Source of the DNA: Polaromonas sp. CF318
GTDB taxonomy: Bacteria; Pseudomonadota; Gammaproteobacteria; Burkholderiales; Burkholderiaceae_C
Assembly (NCBI RefSeq): GCF_000282655.1
Contig: NZ_AKIV01000076.1
Coordinates: forward strand, 62,001-126,000
Length of the DNA stretch: 64,000 bases
Direction: 5' to 3'
This document shows positions 38,323-46,571 of the stretch, piece by piece. Position 1 is the first letter of the stretch. Every line of letters starts with the position of its first letter. The notes under the pieces were generated by a model, which was not told the origin of the DNA, did no database searches, and saw nothing but the letters and a program-made list of their open reading frames with translations. The position numbers and the translations under genes are program-made.

Positions 38323-39267
38323 ATGAAAAACATCCCCTCCTGGCTTCAGCTCAACCTCGGGCGGCGCTTCGTAATTGCCGTGCCCTACGTCTGGCTGCTG
38401 CTGTTTTTTGTGCTGCCTTTCCTGATCCTGCTGCGCATCAGCGTGACGGACATGGGAGGCGGCGTCGATCCCTTCGCGCCGCTGATAGAGACGGTGAAGG
38501 GCTCCTGGCACGTCCTGCTGCGCTACAACAACTACGCATCCATCTTTATCGACAACGCGCAGGACGCCGTGGGCGGCTTCGGCAACACCATCTACATGGA
38601 GGCCTACAAGACCTCACTGAAGTACGCCTTGCTGACCACGCTGTCCTGCCTGGTCATAGGCTATCCCTTTGCCTACTTCATCGCGCGCTCGCGGCCCTCG
38701 ATACGCCCGGCCTTGCTGATGCTGGTGATGCTGCCGTTCTGGACCTCCTTCCTGCTGCGTGTCTACGCCTGGAAGGGCATCCTGGCCGACCAGGGTGTGC
38801 TCAACAACCTGCTGCTGTCGCTGGGCATCATCCAGGAGCCCATGGTGATGCTCTACACCGACGTCTCCATGCTGGTGGGCATGACCTATGTGTACTGCCC
38901 CTTCATGATCCTGCCGCTCTACGCCAACCTGGTGAAGATGGATTTCCGCCTGCTGGAGGCCGCGCATGACCTGGGCGCCAGCGCCTGGAAGGCCTTCTGG
39001 CTGATCACCGTGCCGCTCAGCAAGTCGGGCATCGTGGCCGGCTCCATGCTGGTGTTCATTCCCAGCGTCGGCGAGTTCGTGATCCCCTCGTTGCTGGGCG
39101 GCGCCGAAAACATCATGATCGGCCGCGTGGTCTGGGACGAGATGTTCAGCAGCAACAACTGGCCGCGCGCGTCCGCGCTCGCGGTGGTGATGATTCTGCT
39201 GATCCTGGTGCCGCTGGCCTTTTATTACCGCTCCAGCAGCGACCGCGACGCGCGGGGAGGGCACTGA
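38323..39267 (+). CDS. potH: Putrescine ABC transporter permease
   Basis: A 314-residue inner-membrane permease with six helices. The first helix is about residues 15-37 (FVIAVPYVWLLLFFVLPFLI), a large periplasmic loop follows, and the coupling loop reads EAAHDLGASAWKAFWLITVP. PSVGEFVIPSLLGGAENIM near residues 247-265 is characteristic of PotH/PotB proteins. It is separated from potI by one base, so the two channel halves are made together. Confidence 0.95.
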   Translation: MKNIPSWLQLNLGRRFVIAVPYVWLLLFFVLPFLILLRISVTDMGGGVDPFAPLIETVKGSWHVLLRYNNYASIFIDNAQDAVGGFGNTIYMEAYKTSLKYALLTTLSCLVIGYPFAYFIARSRPSIRPALLMLVMLPFWTSFLLRVYAWKGILADQGVLNNLLLSLGIIQEPMVMLYTDVSMLVGMTYVYCPFMILPLYANLVKMDFRLLEAAHDLGASAWKAFWLITVPLSKSGIVAGSMLVFIPSVGEFVIPSLLGGAENIMIGRVVWDEMFSSNNWPRASALAVVMILLILVPLAFYYRSSSDRDARGGH

Positions 39268-39268
39268 G

Positions 39269-40159
39269 ATGAAGTTCACCCTGAGGGGTTTTTCGCGCCT
39301 GGTGGAAAACAACGTGGGCCGGCTCTGGATGGGGCTGGTCTATCTCTTTCTTTACATCCCGCTGTTTTTCCTTATCGTCTTTTCTTTCAACAGCACGCGG
39401 CAGGACGGCGTTTTCACCGGCTTTTCCACGCGCTGGTACGAGGCACTGCTGGCGGATTCGCGGCTGGTCGAGGGCTTCTTCCTGTCGCTCAAGGTGGCGC
39501 TGATCACCGGCACGCTGTCGGTGGTGCTGGGAACCTTTGCCGCCTTTGTGCTGGTGCGCTACCTGCGCTTTACCGGACGCACGCTGTTTTACGGATTGGT
39601 CAACGCGCCCCTGGTCATGCCCGAGGTCATCATCGGGCTGTCCTTGCTGCTGCTGATGGTGGCGGTGCAGCGCGCCGTGGGCTGGCCTGACCGCGGCTTC
39701 ATCACCATTGTGACCGGCCACACCCTGCTGGGCATGGCCTACGCGACCGTGGTGGTCCAGTCGCGCCTGAGCGAAATGGACCGGACCCTCGAGGAGGCCG
39801 CCATGGACCTGGGCTGCCGGCCCATGCAGGTGTTTTTCCTGGTGACCCTGCCCAATATCGCGCCGGCCCTGGTGTCGGCCTGGCTGCTGACGTTCACGCT
39901 CTCGTTTGACGACGTGGTGATCTCCGAGTTTTTGTCGGGCCCGGGCGTGACGACATTGCCGCAGGTGATCTTCAGCTACGCCCGCCGTGGCGTGAACCCG
40001 TCCATTTACGCGGCGGCCACGATCCTGATCACGGTGGTGTCGCTGGGCATCATCAGCTACAGCATCTATGTGATGCGCCGGCAAAAGCGGCTGGACCGCG
40101 AGATCAGTGCGGCGGCTCGACCGGAGCAGGCTTTTCCAGACCCCGTCCCGGCAAAGTAG
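39269..40159 (+). CDS. potI: Putrescine ABC transporter permease
   Basis: A 296-residue permease partner of PotH. Visible are the first helix at about residues 20-40 (LVYLFLYIPLFFLIVFSFN), the family motif FSTRWYEALL, the coupling loop EEAAMDLGCRPMQVFFLVTL and the C-terminal FDDVVISEFLSGPGVTTLPQ. GGGAGGG lies upstream of its ATG within the end of potH. The last 56 bases overlap the 3' end of a convergent EamA gene, so antisense transcription across the tails is likely. It ends the pot operon. Confidence 0.95.
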   Translation: MKFTLRGFSRLVENNVGRLWMGLVYLFLYIPLFFLIVFSFNSTRQDGVFTGFSTRWYEALLADSRLVEGFFLSLKVALITGTLSVVLGTFAAFVLVRYLRFTGRTLFYGLVNAPLVMPEVIIGLSLLLLMVAVQRAVGWPDRGFITIVTGHTLLGMAYATVVVQSRLSEMDRTLEEAAMDLGCRPMQVFFLVTLPNIAPALVSAWLLTFTLSFDDVVISEFLSGPGVTTLPQVIFSYARRGVNPSIYAAATILITVVSLGIISYSIYVMRRQKRLDREISAAARPEQAFPDPVPAK

Positions 40160-41051
40160 CCAGCACCACGCCGGCCAGCGCAATGCCGAAGGCGCCGATC
40201 TGGGTGGGGCTCAGCGTTTCGCCCAGCACGATGACGCCGACCGCGGCGGCGCTGATGGGCAGCAGCACGGCAAACACGCCGGCTTCGTTGGCGGGGATGG
40301 TCTTGAGGCCCGTCATCCAGAGCCATACCGTCCAGACACTGGCGGCCAGCGAGTAGAACACCAGCAGCAACCAGAGGGAAGGCGCGACTCCGCCGAAATC
40401 AAAGCTCCAGGCCATCCAGAGGCCCAGCGGCGTGACGAGCGCAAAACCCCAGAGGTTGATCAGAGCCGAAATGCGTTTGGGGCTCAGCACGCCGGTCAGC
40501 TTCTTGCCGATCACCGCATAGAAGGCCTCGCACAGGACGGCGCCTACCAATAGCAGGTTGCCCAGCCAGGCGTAGCTTGGCGCCGGGCCGGTTTGCGGCC
40601 CCGTTACCGCGTGTGTCGCCGCCGGATTTTTGGCCAGCGACACCAGCGCGATGCCGACCACGGCACAAGCTACCGCACCCCATATCCGCAAACTGATGCG
40701 CTCCCGCAGGAAGAGCCAGCTCATGAGCGCGACGGCGGCCGGGATGGAGGCCATGATCACGCCGGCCGCGACGGCGCTGGTCATGCTCACGCCGAACAGC
40801 ATGCAGATGGAAAACAGAAAGTTGCCCAGGAAGGACTCCAGGAACAGCAGGCGGGCGGTCTGCCGGCTCATGGGAATCTCTTCAGCGGGTTTTTTGAGCC
40901 AGCGCAGCATGGCCGCGCCCCCTATGCCAAAACGCAGCCAGGCGAGCAGAAAGACGGGAAGGGCGGCGACCAGGGGTTTGGACAGCGCCACATAGCTGCC
41001 CACCAAAGACATGCTGAGCCCGAGACAGGCGTAAGCCACAATGCGGTTCAT
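40104..41051 (-). CDS. EamA/DMT-family metabolite exporter
   Basis: A 315-residue membrane protein with ten predicted helices in two EamA repeats (about residues 3-135 and 160-300). Motifs include LLFLESFLGNFLFSICMLFG, the inter-helix PANEAGVFAVLLPISAAAVG and GETLSPTQIGAFGIALAGV near the end. Members export amino acids, nucleobases or other metabolites; the substrate here is unknown. The ATG at 41051 is chosen; upstream frame to 41135 is Pro/Arg-rich promoter sequence. Its tail overlaps potI by 56 bases. Confidence 0.88.
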   Translation of the reverse strand: MNRIVAYACLGLSMSLVGSYVALSKPLVAALPVFLLAWLRFGIGGAAMLRWLKKPAEEIPMSRQTARLLFLESFLGNFLFSICMLFGVSMTSAVAAGVIMASIPAAVALMSWLFLRERISLRIWGAVACAVVGIALVSLAKNPAATHAVTGPQTGPAPSYAWLGNLLLVGAVLCEAFYAVIGKKLTGVLSPKRISALINLWGFALVTPLGLWMAWSFDFGGVAPSLWLLLVFYSLAASVWTVWLWMTGLKTIPANEAGVFAVLLPISAAAVGVIVLGETLSPTQIGAFGIALAGVVLATLPGRGLEKPAPVEPPH

Positions 41052-41191
41052 TAAACTGGGAGTTCCTGTTGCAGCGGCCCTGCGGCCCGTCGGTTGCATG
41101 GGCCGGCAGGGGATGCCGGCGCAGGCCGGAATCATGCCTTAGTTTTTGCGGACCGAATTTCCCCGCCTTCCGATACCCAGGGCTTCACGCG

Positions 41192-41629
41192 ATGACACCT
41201 TCCGCCACCCGCCATGTTTTTGTCTACGGCACCCTGCGCAAAGGGGAAGAGCGTGACATCAACCGCCTGCGGCCCGCGCCGCAGTGGGTGGGGCGGGCCC
41301 AAGTGGCCGGCGTCATGCACCACCTGGGAAGCTACCCGGGCCTGGTGCTGGGCGGGACGGGTGTTGTGCACGGCGAGGTCTATGCCGTGAGCCCCGAGCT
41401 GGAGCGGGTGCTCGATGAGATCGAAGAGGTCTGGCCGCAGCAAACCGGTGAATACACCAAGCGGGAAGTGGTGGTGCAACTGGACAGCACGCCGGCACCG
41501 GCGGGGCTGCATGGCACGCCGCGCGAACTGCTGTGCGTGCTTTATGAAATTTCGCCGGAGCGCACCCGGGGCAAGCCCGTCATTGCCGGCGGCGACTGGG
41601 TGCTGCACCGCACCGGCCGCCAGGCCTGA
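41192..41629 (+). CDS. Gamma-glutamylcyclotransferase-like protein
   Basis: A 145-residue AIG2/GGCT-fold protein. The diagnostic substrate-binding YGTLRKGEER is at residues about 12-21, with GSYPGLVLGG and GEVYAVSPELERVLDEIEEV following, the latter carrying the likely catalytic glutamate. Family members cyclise gamma-glutamyl amines or dipeptides to 5-oxoproline; its neighbourhood near polyamine transport allows a gamma-glutamylamine substrate, but this is only suggestive. The ATG at 41192 gives MTPSATRHVFVYGTL. It is divergent from the EamA gene and followed by the long aceA control region. Confidence 0.85.
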   Translation: MTPSATRHVFVYGTLRKGEERDINRLRPAPQWVGRAQVAGVMHHLGSYPGLVLGGTGVVHGEVYAVSPELERVLDEIEEVWPQQTGEYTKREVVVQLDSTPAPAGLHGTPRELLCVLYEISPERTRGKPVIAGGDWVLHRTGRQA

Positions 41630-41756
41630 ATTTCAGGGCGCTTGCCGCAAACGCGCCAGGCCCCCCTTTGCTCCTGACTCAACCGCGCTGCTGCCGCGCC
41701 GTTCCGCCCTGCGCGGGCAGCGCACTCTTATTTCACGATCCAATAAATTAATTTCA

Positions 41757-41823
41757 CAATACAAAATTGAAAATGCTGCACCGCGGAAATATTTCTCAAT
41801 CCGAGAAATATGATTTTGTATTG
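41757..41823. promoter_or_regulatory. Nested perfect inverted repeats upstream of aceA
   Basis: An 11-bp arm CAATACAAAAT (41757-41767) is matched exactly by ATTTTGTATTG (41813-41823). Inside lies a second perfect repeat, ATATTTCTC-AATCC-GAGAAATAT (41789-41811). The block sits 156-222 bases before the aceA ATG in a strongly AT-rich gap (about 41725-41920), unlike the GC-rich surroundings. It looks like distal regulator binding sites or a cruciform-prone element. No gene is present in 41630-41978. Confidence 0.6.
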
Positions 41824-41868
41824 CGATATTTTGTCAGTAGTTTGTTGATTTTATTGAATTTAATTTTT

Positions 41869-41882
41869 GTCTTATATAAGAC
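41869..41882. promoter_or_regulatory. Operator copy 1 of aceA: GTCTT-N4-AAGAC
   Basis: GTCTTATATAAGAC is a perfect 14-base palindrome. Its arms GTCTT/AAGAC recur with the same 4-base spacer at 41899-41912, exactly 30 bp centre to centre, about three helical turns. It should overlap the core promoter of isocitrate lyase. The regulator is not in the window as far as I can tell. Confidence 0.65.
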
Positions 41883-41896
41883 ATAAGAGCTTCACA

Positions 41897-41914
41897 AAGT
41901 CTTGTAGAAGACTT
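41897..41914. promoter_or_regulatory. Operator copy 2 of aceA: AAGTCTT-GTAG-AAGACTT
   Basis: A perfect 7-bp inverted repeat that contains the same GTCTT-N4-AAGAC core as the palindrome at 41869-41882, on the same face of the helix. It ends 64 bases before the aceA ATG, a position suited to repression. Confidence 0.65.
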
Positions 41915-41978
41915 AAAGTGAGTCCATCGCATTCACCACTTTTCTCTTCTTCAATTCTTTCAACTCAAGGAGCCCACC

Positions 41979-43298
41979 ATGCCACAAACCCTCACTGAAC
42001 AACTGAGCCGCGACCAGCAGATTTCCGCCCTCGAAAAAGAATGGGCCACCAACCCACGCTGGAAGGGCATCAAGCGCGGTTACAGCGCGGCCGACGTGGT
42101 TCGCCTGCGCGGCTCCTTCCCGATTGAACACACGCTGGCACGCCGCGGTGCCGAAAAGCTCTGGAACCTGGTCAACAACGAGCCTTACGTGAACTGCCTG
42201 GGCGCGCTCACGGGCGGCCAGGCCATGCAGCAGGTCAAGGCCGGCGTCAAAGCCATTTACTTGTCGGGCTGGCAAGTCGCCGCCGACAACAACAGCTACG
42301 CCTCCATGTACCCCGACCAATCGCTGTACCCGGTCGACTCCGTCCCCACCGTGGTTGAGCGCATCAACAACACCTTCCGCCGCGCCGACGAGATCCAGCA
42401 TTCCAAGGGCATAGACGCCGGCGACAAGGGCTACATCGACAACTTCGCACCCATCGTGGCCGATGCCGAAGCCGGTTTCGGCGGCGTGCTCAACGCCTTC
42501 GAACTGATGAAGGCCATGATCAAGGCCGGCGCCGCTGGCGTTCACTGGGAAGACCAGCTTGCCTCGGTCAAGAAATGCGGCCACATGGGCGGCAAGGTAC
42601 TGGTGCCTACGGCTGAAGCCGTGCAAAAACTGGTGGCAGCCCGCATGGCCGCCGACGTCTGCGGCGTGCCCACGCTGGTGATTGCCCGCACCGACGCTGA
42701 AGCGGCCGACCTGCTGACCAGCGACTACGACGAAAACGACAAGCCTTTCATCACCGGCGAACGCACGTCCGAAGGCTTTTACAAGACGAAAAAAGGCATC
42801 GACCAGGCCATCAGCCGCGCCATTGCCTACGCCCACTACGCCGACCTCGTGTGGTGCGAAACCGGCACGCCCGACCTGGAGTTCGCCAGGAAGTTTGCCG
42901 AGGCCGTGCACAAGGTGCACCCCGGAAAATTGCTGGCCTACAACTGCTCGCCGTCCTTCAACTGGAAGAAAAACCTCGACGACGCGACCATTGCCAAGTT
43001 CCAGAAAGAGCTGGGCGCGATGGGCTACAAATACCAGTTCATCACCCTGGCCGGCATCCACTCGATGTGGTTCAACATGTTCGATCTGGCCCAGGACTAC
43101 GTCAAACGCGGCATGTCGGCCTATGTCGAGAAGGTGCAAGAGCCCGAATTCGCGGCACGCGATCGCGGCTACACCTTTGTGTCGCATCAGCAGGAAGTCG
43201 GCACCGGCTACTTCGACGAGGTCACCACGGTGATCCAGGGCGGCAAGTCCAGCGTCACCGCGCTGACCGGTTCCACCGAAGAAGAGCAGTTCCACTGA
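41979..43298 (+). CDS. aceA: Isocitrate lyase
   Basis: A 439-residue enzyme splitting isocitrate into succinate and glyoxylate, the entry of the glyoxylate shunt needed for growth on acetate. The catalytic signature KKCGHMGG has its cysteine at C200. Metal and substrate segments include [40 protein letters not shown] and YNCSPSFNW. The start follows CAAGGAG. It is preceded by a 349-base AT-rich control region with several perfect palindromes and followed by a strong terminator. Malate synthase is not in the window. Together with acs it makes an acetate-utilisation pair. Confidence 0.97.
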   Translation: MPQTLTEQLSRDQQISALEKEWATNPRWKGIKRGYSAADVVRLRGSFPIEHTLARRGAEKLWNLVNNEPYVNCLGALTGGQAMQQVKAGVKAIYLSGWQVAADNNSYASMYPDQSLYPVDSVPTVVERINNTFRRADEIQHSKGIDAGDKGYIDNFAPIVADAEAGFGGVLNAFELMKAMIKAGAAGVHWEDQLASVKKCGHMGGKVLVPTAEAVQKLVAARMAADVCGVPTLVIARTDAEAADLLTSDYDENDKPFITGERTSEGFYKTKKGIDQAISRAIAYAHYADLVWCETGTPDLEFARKFAEAVHKVHPGKLLAYNCSPSFNWKKNLDDATIAKFQKELGAMGYKYQFITLAGIHSMWFNMFDLAQDYVKRGMSAYVEKVQEPEFAARDRGYTFVSHQQEVGTGYFDEVTTVIQGGKSSVTALTGSTEEEQFH

Positions 43299-43354
43299 AC
43301 TGTTTTCATTCCAACGATTACCCAGACGCTGGAGCCTTCACGGGCGCAGCTTTC

Positions 43355-43392
43355 AGCCCGGACAGGAACTTAGGGCCTGTCCGGGCTTTTTT
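43355..43392 (+). terminator. Intrinsic terminator of aceA
   Basis: A perfect 12-bp stem, AGCCCGGACAGG (43355-43366) with CCTGTCCGGGCT (43376-43387), and a T run to 43392, 57 bases after the aceA stop. Confidence 0.93.
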
Positions 43393-43468
43393 GCGGGTGC
43401 TTTTTGGCGTAGAGTGACGTTTGTTACATAAAACACGACTTTGAACATCAACTGGAGGAGGGCTTGCC

Positions 43469-43648
43469 GTGTCGGACTTAACCGTGGGTTTCAAGCGTAT
43501 TTCCTGTCCCGACTGCGAGGGTTCCGGTGAACTGCGCATCGAGAGCGAAAACATCAACGAACATTTCGAGGTCGAGAAGCAGACCGTTATTACCGAATGC
43601 CCGCGTTGCCTGGGCCTGGGTTTTTTGCCGCCGAACTCGCCGCAGTAG
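43469..43648 (+). CDS. Small double zinc-ribbon protein, GTG start
   Basis: A 59-residue protein too short and with the wrong start codon for simple gene calling. Ribosome site GGAGGAGG (43454-43461) lies 7 bases before GTG 43469. It has two CxxCxGxG knuckles, C13-C16 in ISCPDCEGSG and C44-C47 in ECPRCLGLG, separated by an acidic stretch, exactly the spacing style of the DnaJ zinc-finger domain. It should bind one zinc. It lies between the aceA terminator and the thrS leader as an independent unit. Function unknown; a redox or chaperone-adaptor role is a guess. Confidence 0.8.
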   Translation: MSDLTVGFKRISCPDCEGSGELRIESENINEHFEVEKQTVITECPRCLGLGFLPPNSPQ

Positions 43649-43754
43649 CACTTCGCCGCCGTCCAATAGGCCTGGCGGGCGGCCCCCGGGCAACCTGCCG
43701 TAAAATACGCGCATGCAATCAATCAAACTGGAAACAGGAAGGATCGTTCGGGTT

Positions 43755-43808
43755 ATGACACCGCGAACTACGACCTCGTCCGTTTTCTGGAGTCATCCAG
43801 GGCGCTAG
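43755..43808 (+). CDS. Threonine leader peptide of thrS
   Basis: A 17-codon open frame encoding MTPRTTTSSVFWSHPGR. Threonine occurs at positions 2, 5, 6 and 7 and each of the four threonine codons (ACA, ACT, ACG, ACC) is used once. AGGAAGGA (43736-43743) lies 11 bases before the ATG. An in-frame ATG at 43713 would add 14 residues. A terminator (43871-43897) follows 62 bases after the stop, just before thrS. This is the layout of ribosome-stalling attenuation: shortage of charged tRNA-Thr stalls the ribosome and lets thrS be transcribed. The assignment is inferred from layout and codon content. Confidence 0.72.
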   Translation: MTPRTTTSSVFWSHPGR

Positions 43809-43870
43809 TCCGCACCCCTTGGTGATTGTTAGCTACATTATTCATAGCTTAAATCCAAATACCCTCCATC

Positions 43871-43897
43871 AAAGCGCGGCATGTTCCGCGCTTTTTT
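43871..43897 (+). terminator. Attenuator terminator of thrS
   Basis: AAAGCGCGG (43871-43879) pairs with CCGCGCTTT (43886-43894), loop CATGTT, with six T at 43892-43897, 30 bases before the thrS ATG. Its 5' arm (AGCGC, 43873-43877) can instead pair with GCGCT at 43802-43806, which overlaps the leader-peptide stop codon. A ribosome reaching the stop would hide that segment; a stalled one would leave it free. Confidence 0.75.
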
Positions 43898-43927
43898 GTT
43901 TTCCCATTTTTCCTAAAAATTCATCCC

Positions 43928-45835
43928 ATGATTCAGATCACGCTCCCCGATGCCTCCAAGCGCGAATACCCGCAAGCCGTCACGGTCGCCGAAGTCGCCG
44001 CCTCGATAGGCACCGGTCTGGCCAAAGCCGCCTTGGGCGGCAAGGTCGACGGCAAGGTAGTGGACACCAGCTACCTGATCGCCAAGGACAGCGCGGTCTC
44101 CATCATCACGGCCAAGGATGCAGACGGGCTGGACATGATCCGCCATTCCACAGCCCACTTGCTGGCTTATGCCGTGAAGGAACTGTTCCCGGATGCGCAG
44201 GTCACGATTGGCCCGGTGATTGAAAACGGCTTTTTCTACGATTTCTCGTACAAGCGCCCGTTCACGCCGGAAGACCTGGTCGCGATCGAAAAACGCATGA
44301 CGGAGCTTGCCGCCAAGGACGAGCCGGTCACGCGCCGCGTGCTGCCGCGCGATGAGGCCGTGGCGTACTTCAAGAGCATAGGCGAGCACTACAAGGCCGA
44401 GATCATCGCCAGCATCCCCGCCAATGAGGACGTGTCGCTCTATCGTGAGGGCGCTTTCGAGGACCTGTGCCGCGGCCCCCACGTGCCCAGCACGGGCAAG
44501 CTGAAATTTTTCAAGCTCATGAAAGTGGCCGGCGCCTACTGGCGCGGCGACCACCGCAACGAGATGCTGCAGCGCGTCTACGGCACGGCCTGGGCGACCA
44601 AGGACGAACTCCAGCAGTACCTGACCATGCTGGAAGAAGCCGAAAAACGCGACCACCGCAAGCTCGGCAAGGAACTGGACCTGTTCCACATCGACGACCA
44701 TGCGCCCGGCCTGGTGTTCTGGCACCCCAAGGGCTGGACGGTCTGGCAAGGCGTGGAGCAGTACATGCGCAAGGTCTACCAGGACAACGGCTACCAGGAG
44801 GTCAAGGGCCCGCAGATCATCGACAAGACGCTGTGGGAAAAAACCGGCCACTGGGACAAATACCGCGACAACATGTTCACGACCGAGAGCGAAAAGCGCG
44901 AATACGCGCTCAAGCCCATGAACTGCCCCGGTCACATCCTGATCTTCAAGCAGGGTATCAAGAGCTACCGTGACCTGCCGTTGCGCTACGGCGAATTCGG
45001 CCAGTGCCACCGCAACGAGCCTTCGGGCGGGCTGCACGGCATCATGCGCGTGCGCGGCTTCACACAGGACGACGGCCATATTTTCTGCACCGAGGACCAG
45101 ATCCTCAAGGAGTGCGTGGACTACACCACCCTGTTGCAAAAGGTGTACGCCGATTTCGGCTTCAAGAACATCATCTACAAGGTTGCCACGCGCCCCGAAG
45201 CCCGCATCGGCTCGGATGAAAGCTGGGACAGGGCCGAGCATGCGCTGATGGAAAGCCTGCGCGCGTCCGGCTGCGAGTTTGAAATCGCCCCCGGCGACGG
45301 CGCGTTTTACGGCCCCAAGATCGAATACACGCTGAAAGACGCAATAGGCCGCCAGTGGCAGTGCGGCACCATGCAGGTCGATTTTTCGATGCCGGAGCGC
45401 CTGGATGCTGAATACGTCGGCGAGGACGGCAACCGCCACCGGCCGGTGATGCTGCACCGTGCGATTGTGGGCAGCCTGGAGCGGTTTATCGGGATTTTGA
45501 TCGAGGAACACGCCGGCGCGCTGCCGACCTGGCTGGCTCCAGAACAGGTTTCAGTCCTCAATATCACCGATTCCCAGGCCGAATATGCCCGGGAAGTGGC
45601 CAAAACGCTGCAAAATCAAGGGCTTAGGGTCAACCTGGACCTGCGCAATGAGAAAATTACGTATAAAATACGGGAGCACTCGATGAAAAAGCTGCCTTAC
45701 ATCCTGGTCGTGGGCGACAAGGAGAAGGAAGCCGGAGCCGTTGCAGTGCGCGCCCGGGGTAACAAAGACCTTGGAGTGATGCCTCTCGATGCGTTTGCCC
45801 GGCAAATCGCTTCTGACATCGCACAAAAAGCCTGA
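43928..45835 (+). CDS. thrS: Threonyl-tRNA synthetase
   Basis: A 635-residue class II synthetase charging tRNA-Thr. Domains in order: TGS (about residues 1-61), editing domain with [20 protein letters not shown] and the zinc-like HxxxH pattern (about 62-230), catalytic core with motif 2 at [20 protein letters not shown] (near 355-375), catalytic zinc ligands C/H/H including [10 protein letters not shown], and the anticodon-binding domain from about 535. It begins the thrS-infC-rpmI-rplT block and is preceded by the leader-peptide attenuator. infC follows after 105 bases. Confidence 0.97.
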   Translation: MIQITLPDASKREYPQAVTVAEVAASIGTGLAKAALGGKVDGKVVDTSYLIAKDSAVSIITAKDADGLDMIRHSTAHLLAYAVKELFPDAQVTIGPVIENGFFYDFSYKRPFTPEDLVAIEKRMTELAAKDEPVTRRVLPRDEAVAYFKSIGEHYKAEIIASIPANEDVSLYREGAFEDLCRGPHVPSTGKLKFFKLMKVAGAYWRGDHRNEMLQRVYGTAWATKDELQQYLTMLEEAEKRDHRKLGKELDLFHIDDHAPGLVFWHPKGWTVWQGVEQYMRKVYQDNGYQEVKGPQIIDKTLWEKTGHWDKYRDNMFTTESEKREYALKPMNCPGHILIFKQGIKSYRDLPLRYGEFGQCHRNEPSGGLHGIMRVRGFTQDDGHIFCTEDQILKECVDYTTLLQKVYADFGFKNIIYKVATRPEARIGSDESWDRAEHALMESLRASGCEFEIAPGDGAFYGPKIEYTLKDAIGRQWQCGTMQVDFSMPERLDAEYVGEDGNRHRPVMLHRAIVGSLERFIGILIEEHAGALPTWLAPEQVSVLNITDSQAEYAREVAKTLQNQGLRVNLDLRNEKITYKIREHSMKKLPYILVVGDKEKEAGAVAVRARGNKDLGVMPLDAFARQIASDIAQKA

Positions 45836-45879
45836 ATCGCTGGCAAATTCTCCCGAATTTGTGGGCATTAAAGCTTCTC

Positions 45880-45920
45880 GTTCTTGCAGGACGGGCGCAA
45901 GCCGCTATAGCTTTTATAGC
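45880..45920. repeat. Short hairpin element before infC, possible dispersed repeat
   Basis: A GGGCGCAAGC-type sequence followed by GCTATA-GCTTT-TATAGC (45904-45920, perfect 6-bp stem). Its wording resembles a small intergenic repeat I recall from Comamonadaceae genomes; this was not checked. It lies in the thrS-infC gap, 20 bases before the infC start, and could also serve as a regulatory hairpin for infC. Confidence 0.35.
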
Positions 45921-45940
45921 AAGAGTTAAAGGATAGAACC

Positions 45941-46546
45941 ATCGCTACTGAATTTCGTGACCGCCGTCACCGTGAAGAACGCAAGCACCGCTTGAACCGT
46001 GAAATCATGGCCCCCGAAGTGCGTCTGACCGGGCCGGACAACGAGCCTTTAGGCATTGTCAGCATCGCGGAGGCCTTGCGCCTGGCAGGTGAAGCCGACG
46101 TTGACCTTGTTGAAATCTCCCCCACGGCGGTTCCGCCCGTGTGCAGGTTGATGGATTACGGCAAGTTCAAATACGCCGAGCAGAAGAAGGCGGCGGAAGC
46201 GAAGTCCAAGCAAAAAGTGATCGAGATCAAGGAAGTCAAATTCCGGCCCGGCACTGACGATGGGGACTACAACATCAAATTGCGCAACATCAAGCGCTTT
46301 TTGGAAGAGGGCGACAAGTGCAAGATTACCTTGCGCTTTCGCGGCCGCGAAATCACGCACCAGGAACTGGGTTTGGCCCTGTTGGCGCGGATTCGCGACG
46401 AATTGGCGGATTTGATCGTGGTGGAGCAGTTTCCCAAGCTTGAAGGCAGGCAGATGGTCATGATGATCGCGCCGGGCCGCAAGAAGCCCGGCGGCAAGCC
46501 GGCTACGGAAACTGCGGCAGCACCGGCGCCCTCGGCCACGGCCTGA
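45941..46546 (+). CDS. infC: Translation initiation factor IF-3, AUC start codon
   Basis: A 201-residue IF-3, which binds the 30S subunit, rejects non-canonical start codons and prevents subunit joining. I start it at ATC 45941: AAAGGA lies 7 bases before, and the next codons give [20 protein letters not shown], the conserved IF-3 N-terminus. The first ATG would lose this part, including DNA-like basic residues of the N domain. The N domain runs to about residue 95, the linker is Lys-rich ([14 protein letters not shown]), and the C domain carries [21 protein letters not shown] rare start is known to allow IF-3 autoregulation in E. coli (AUU). An Ala/Pro-rich tail ends the protein. Confidence 0.93.
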   Translation: MATEFRDRRHREERKHRLNREIMAPEVRLTGPDNEPLGIVSIAEALRLAGEADVDLVEISPTAVPPVCRLMDYGKFKYAEQKKAAEAKSKQKVIEIKEVKFRPGTDDGDYNIKLRNIKRFLEEGDKCKITLRFRGREITHQELGLALLARIRDELADLIVVEQFPKLEGRQMVMMIAPGRKKPGGKPATETAAAPAPSATA

Positions 46547-46571
46547 GGGTAGCCAGAAGAGATACGGGTTT

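Noticed and set aside
43649..43927. A T-box riboswitch for thrS
   Set aside because: No T-box core sequence or specifier loop was found, and T-boxes are not expected in betaproteobacteria; the leader peptide explains the terminator better.
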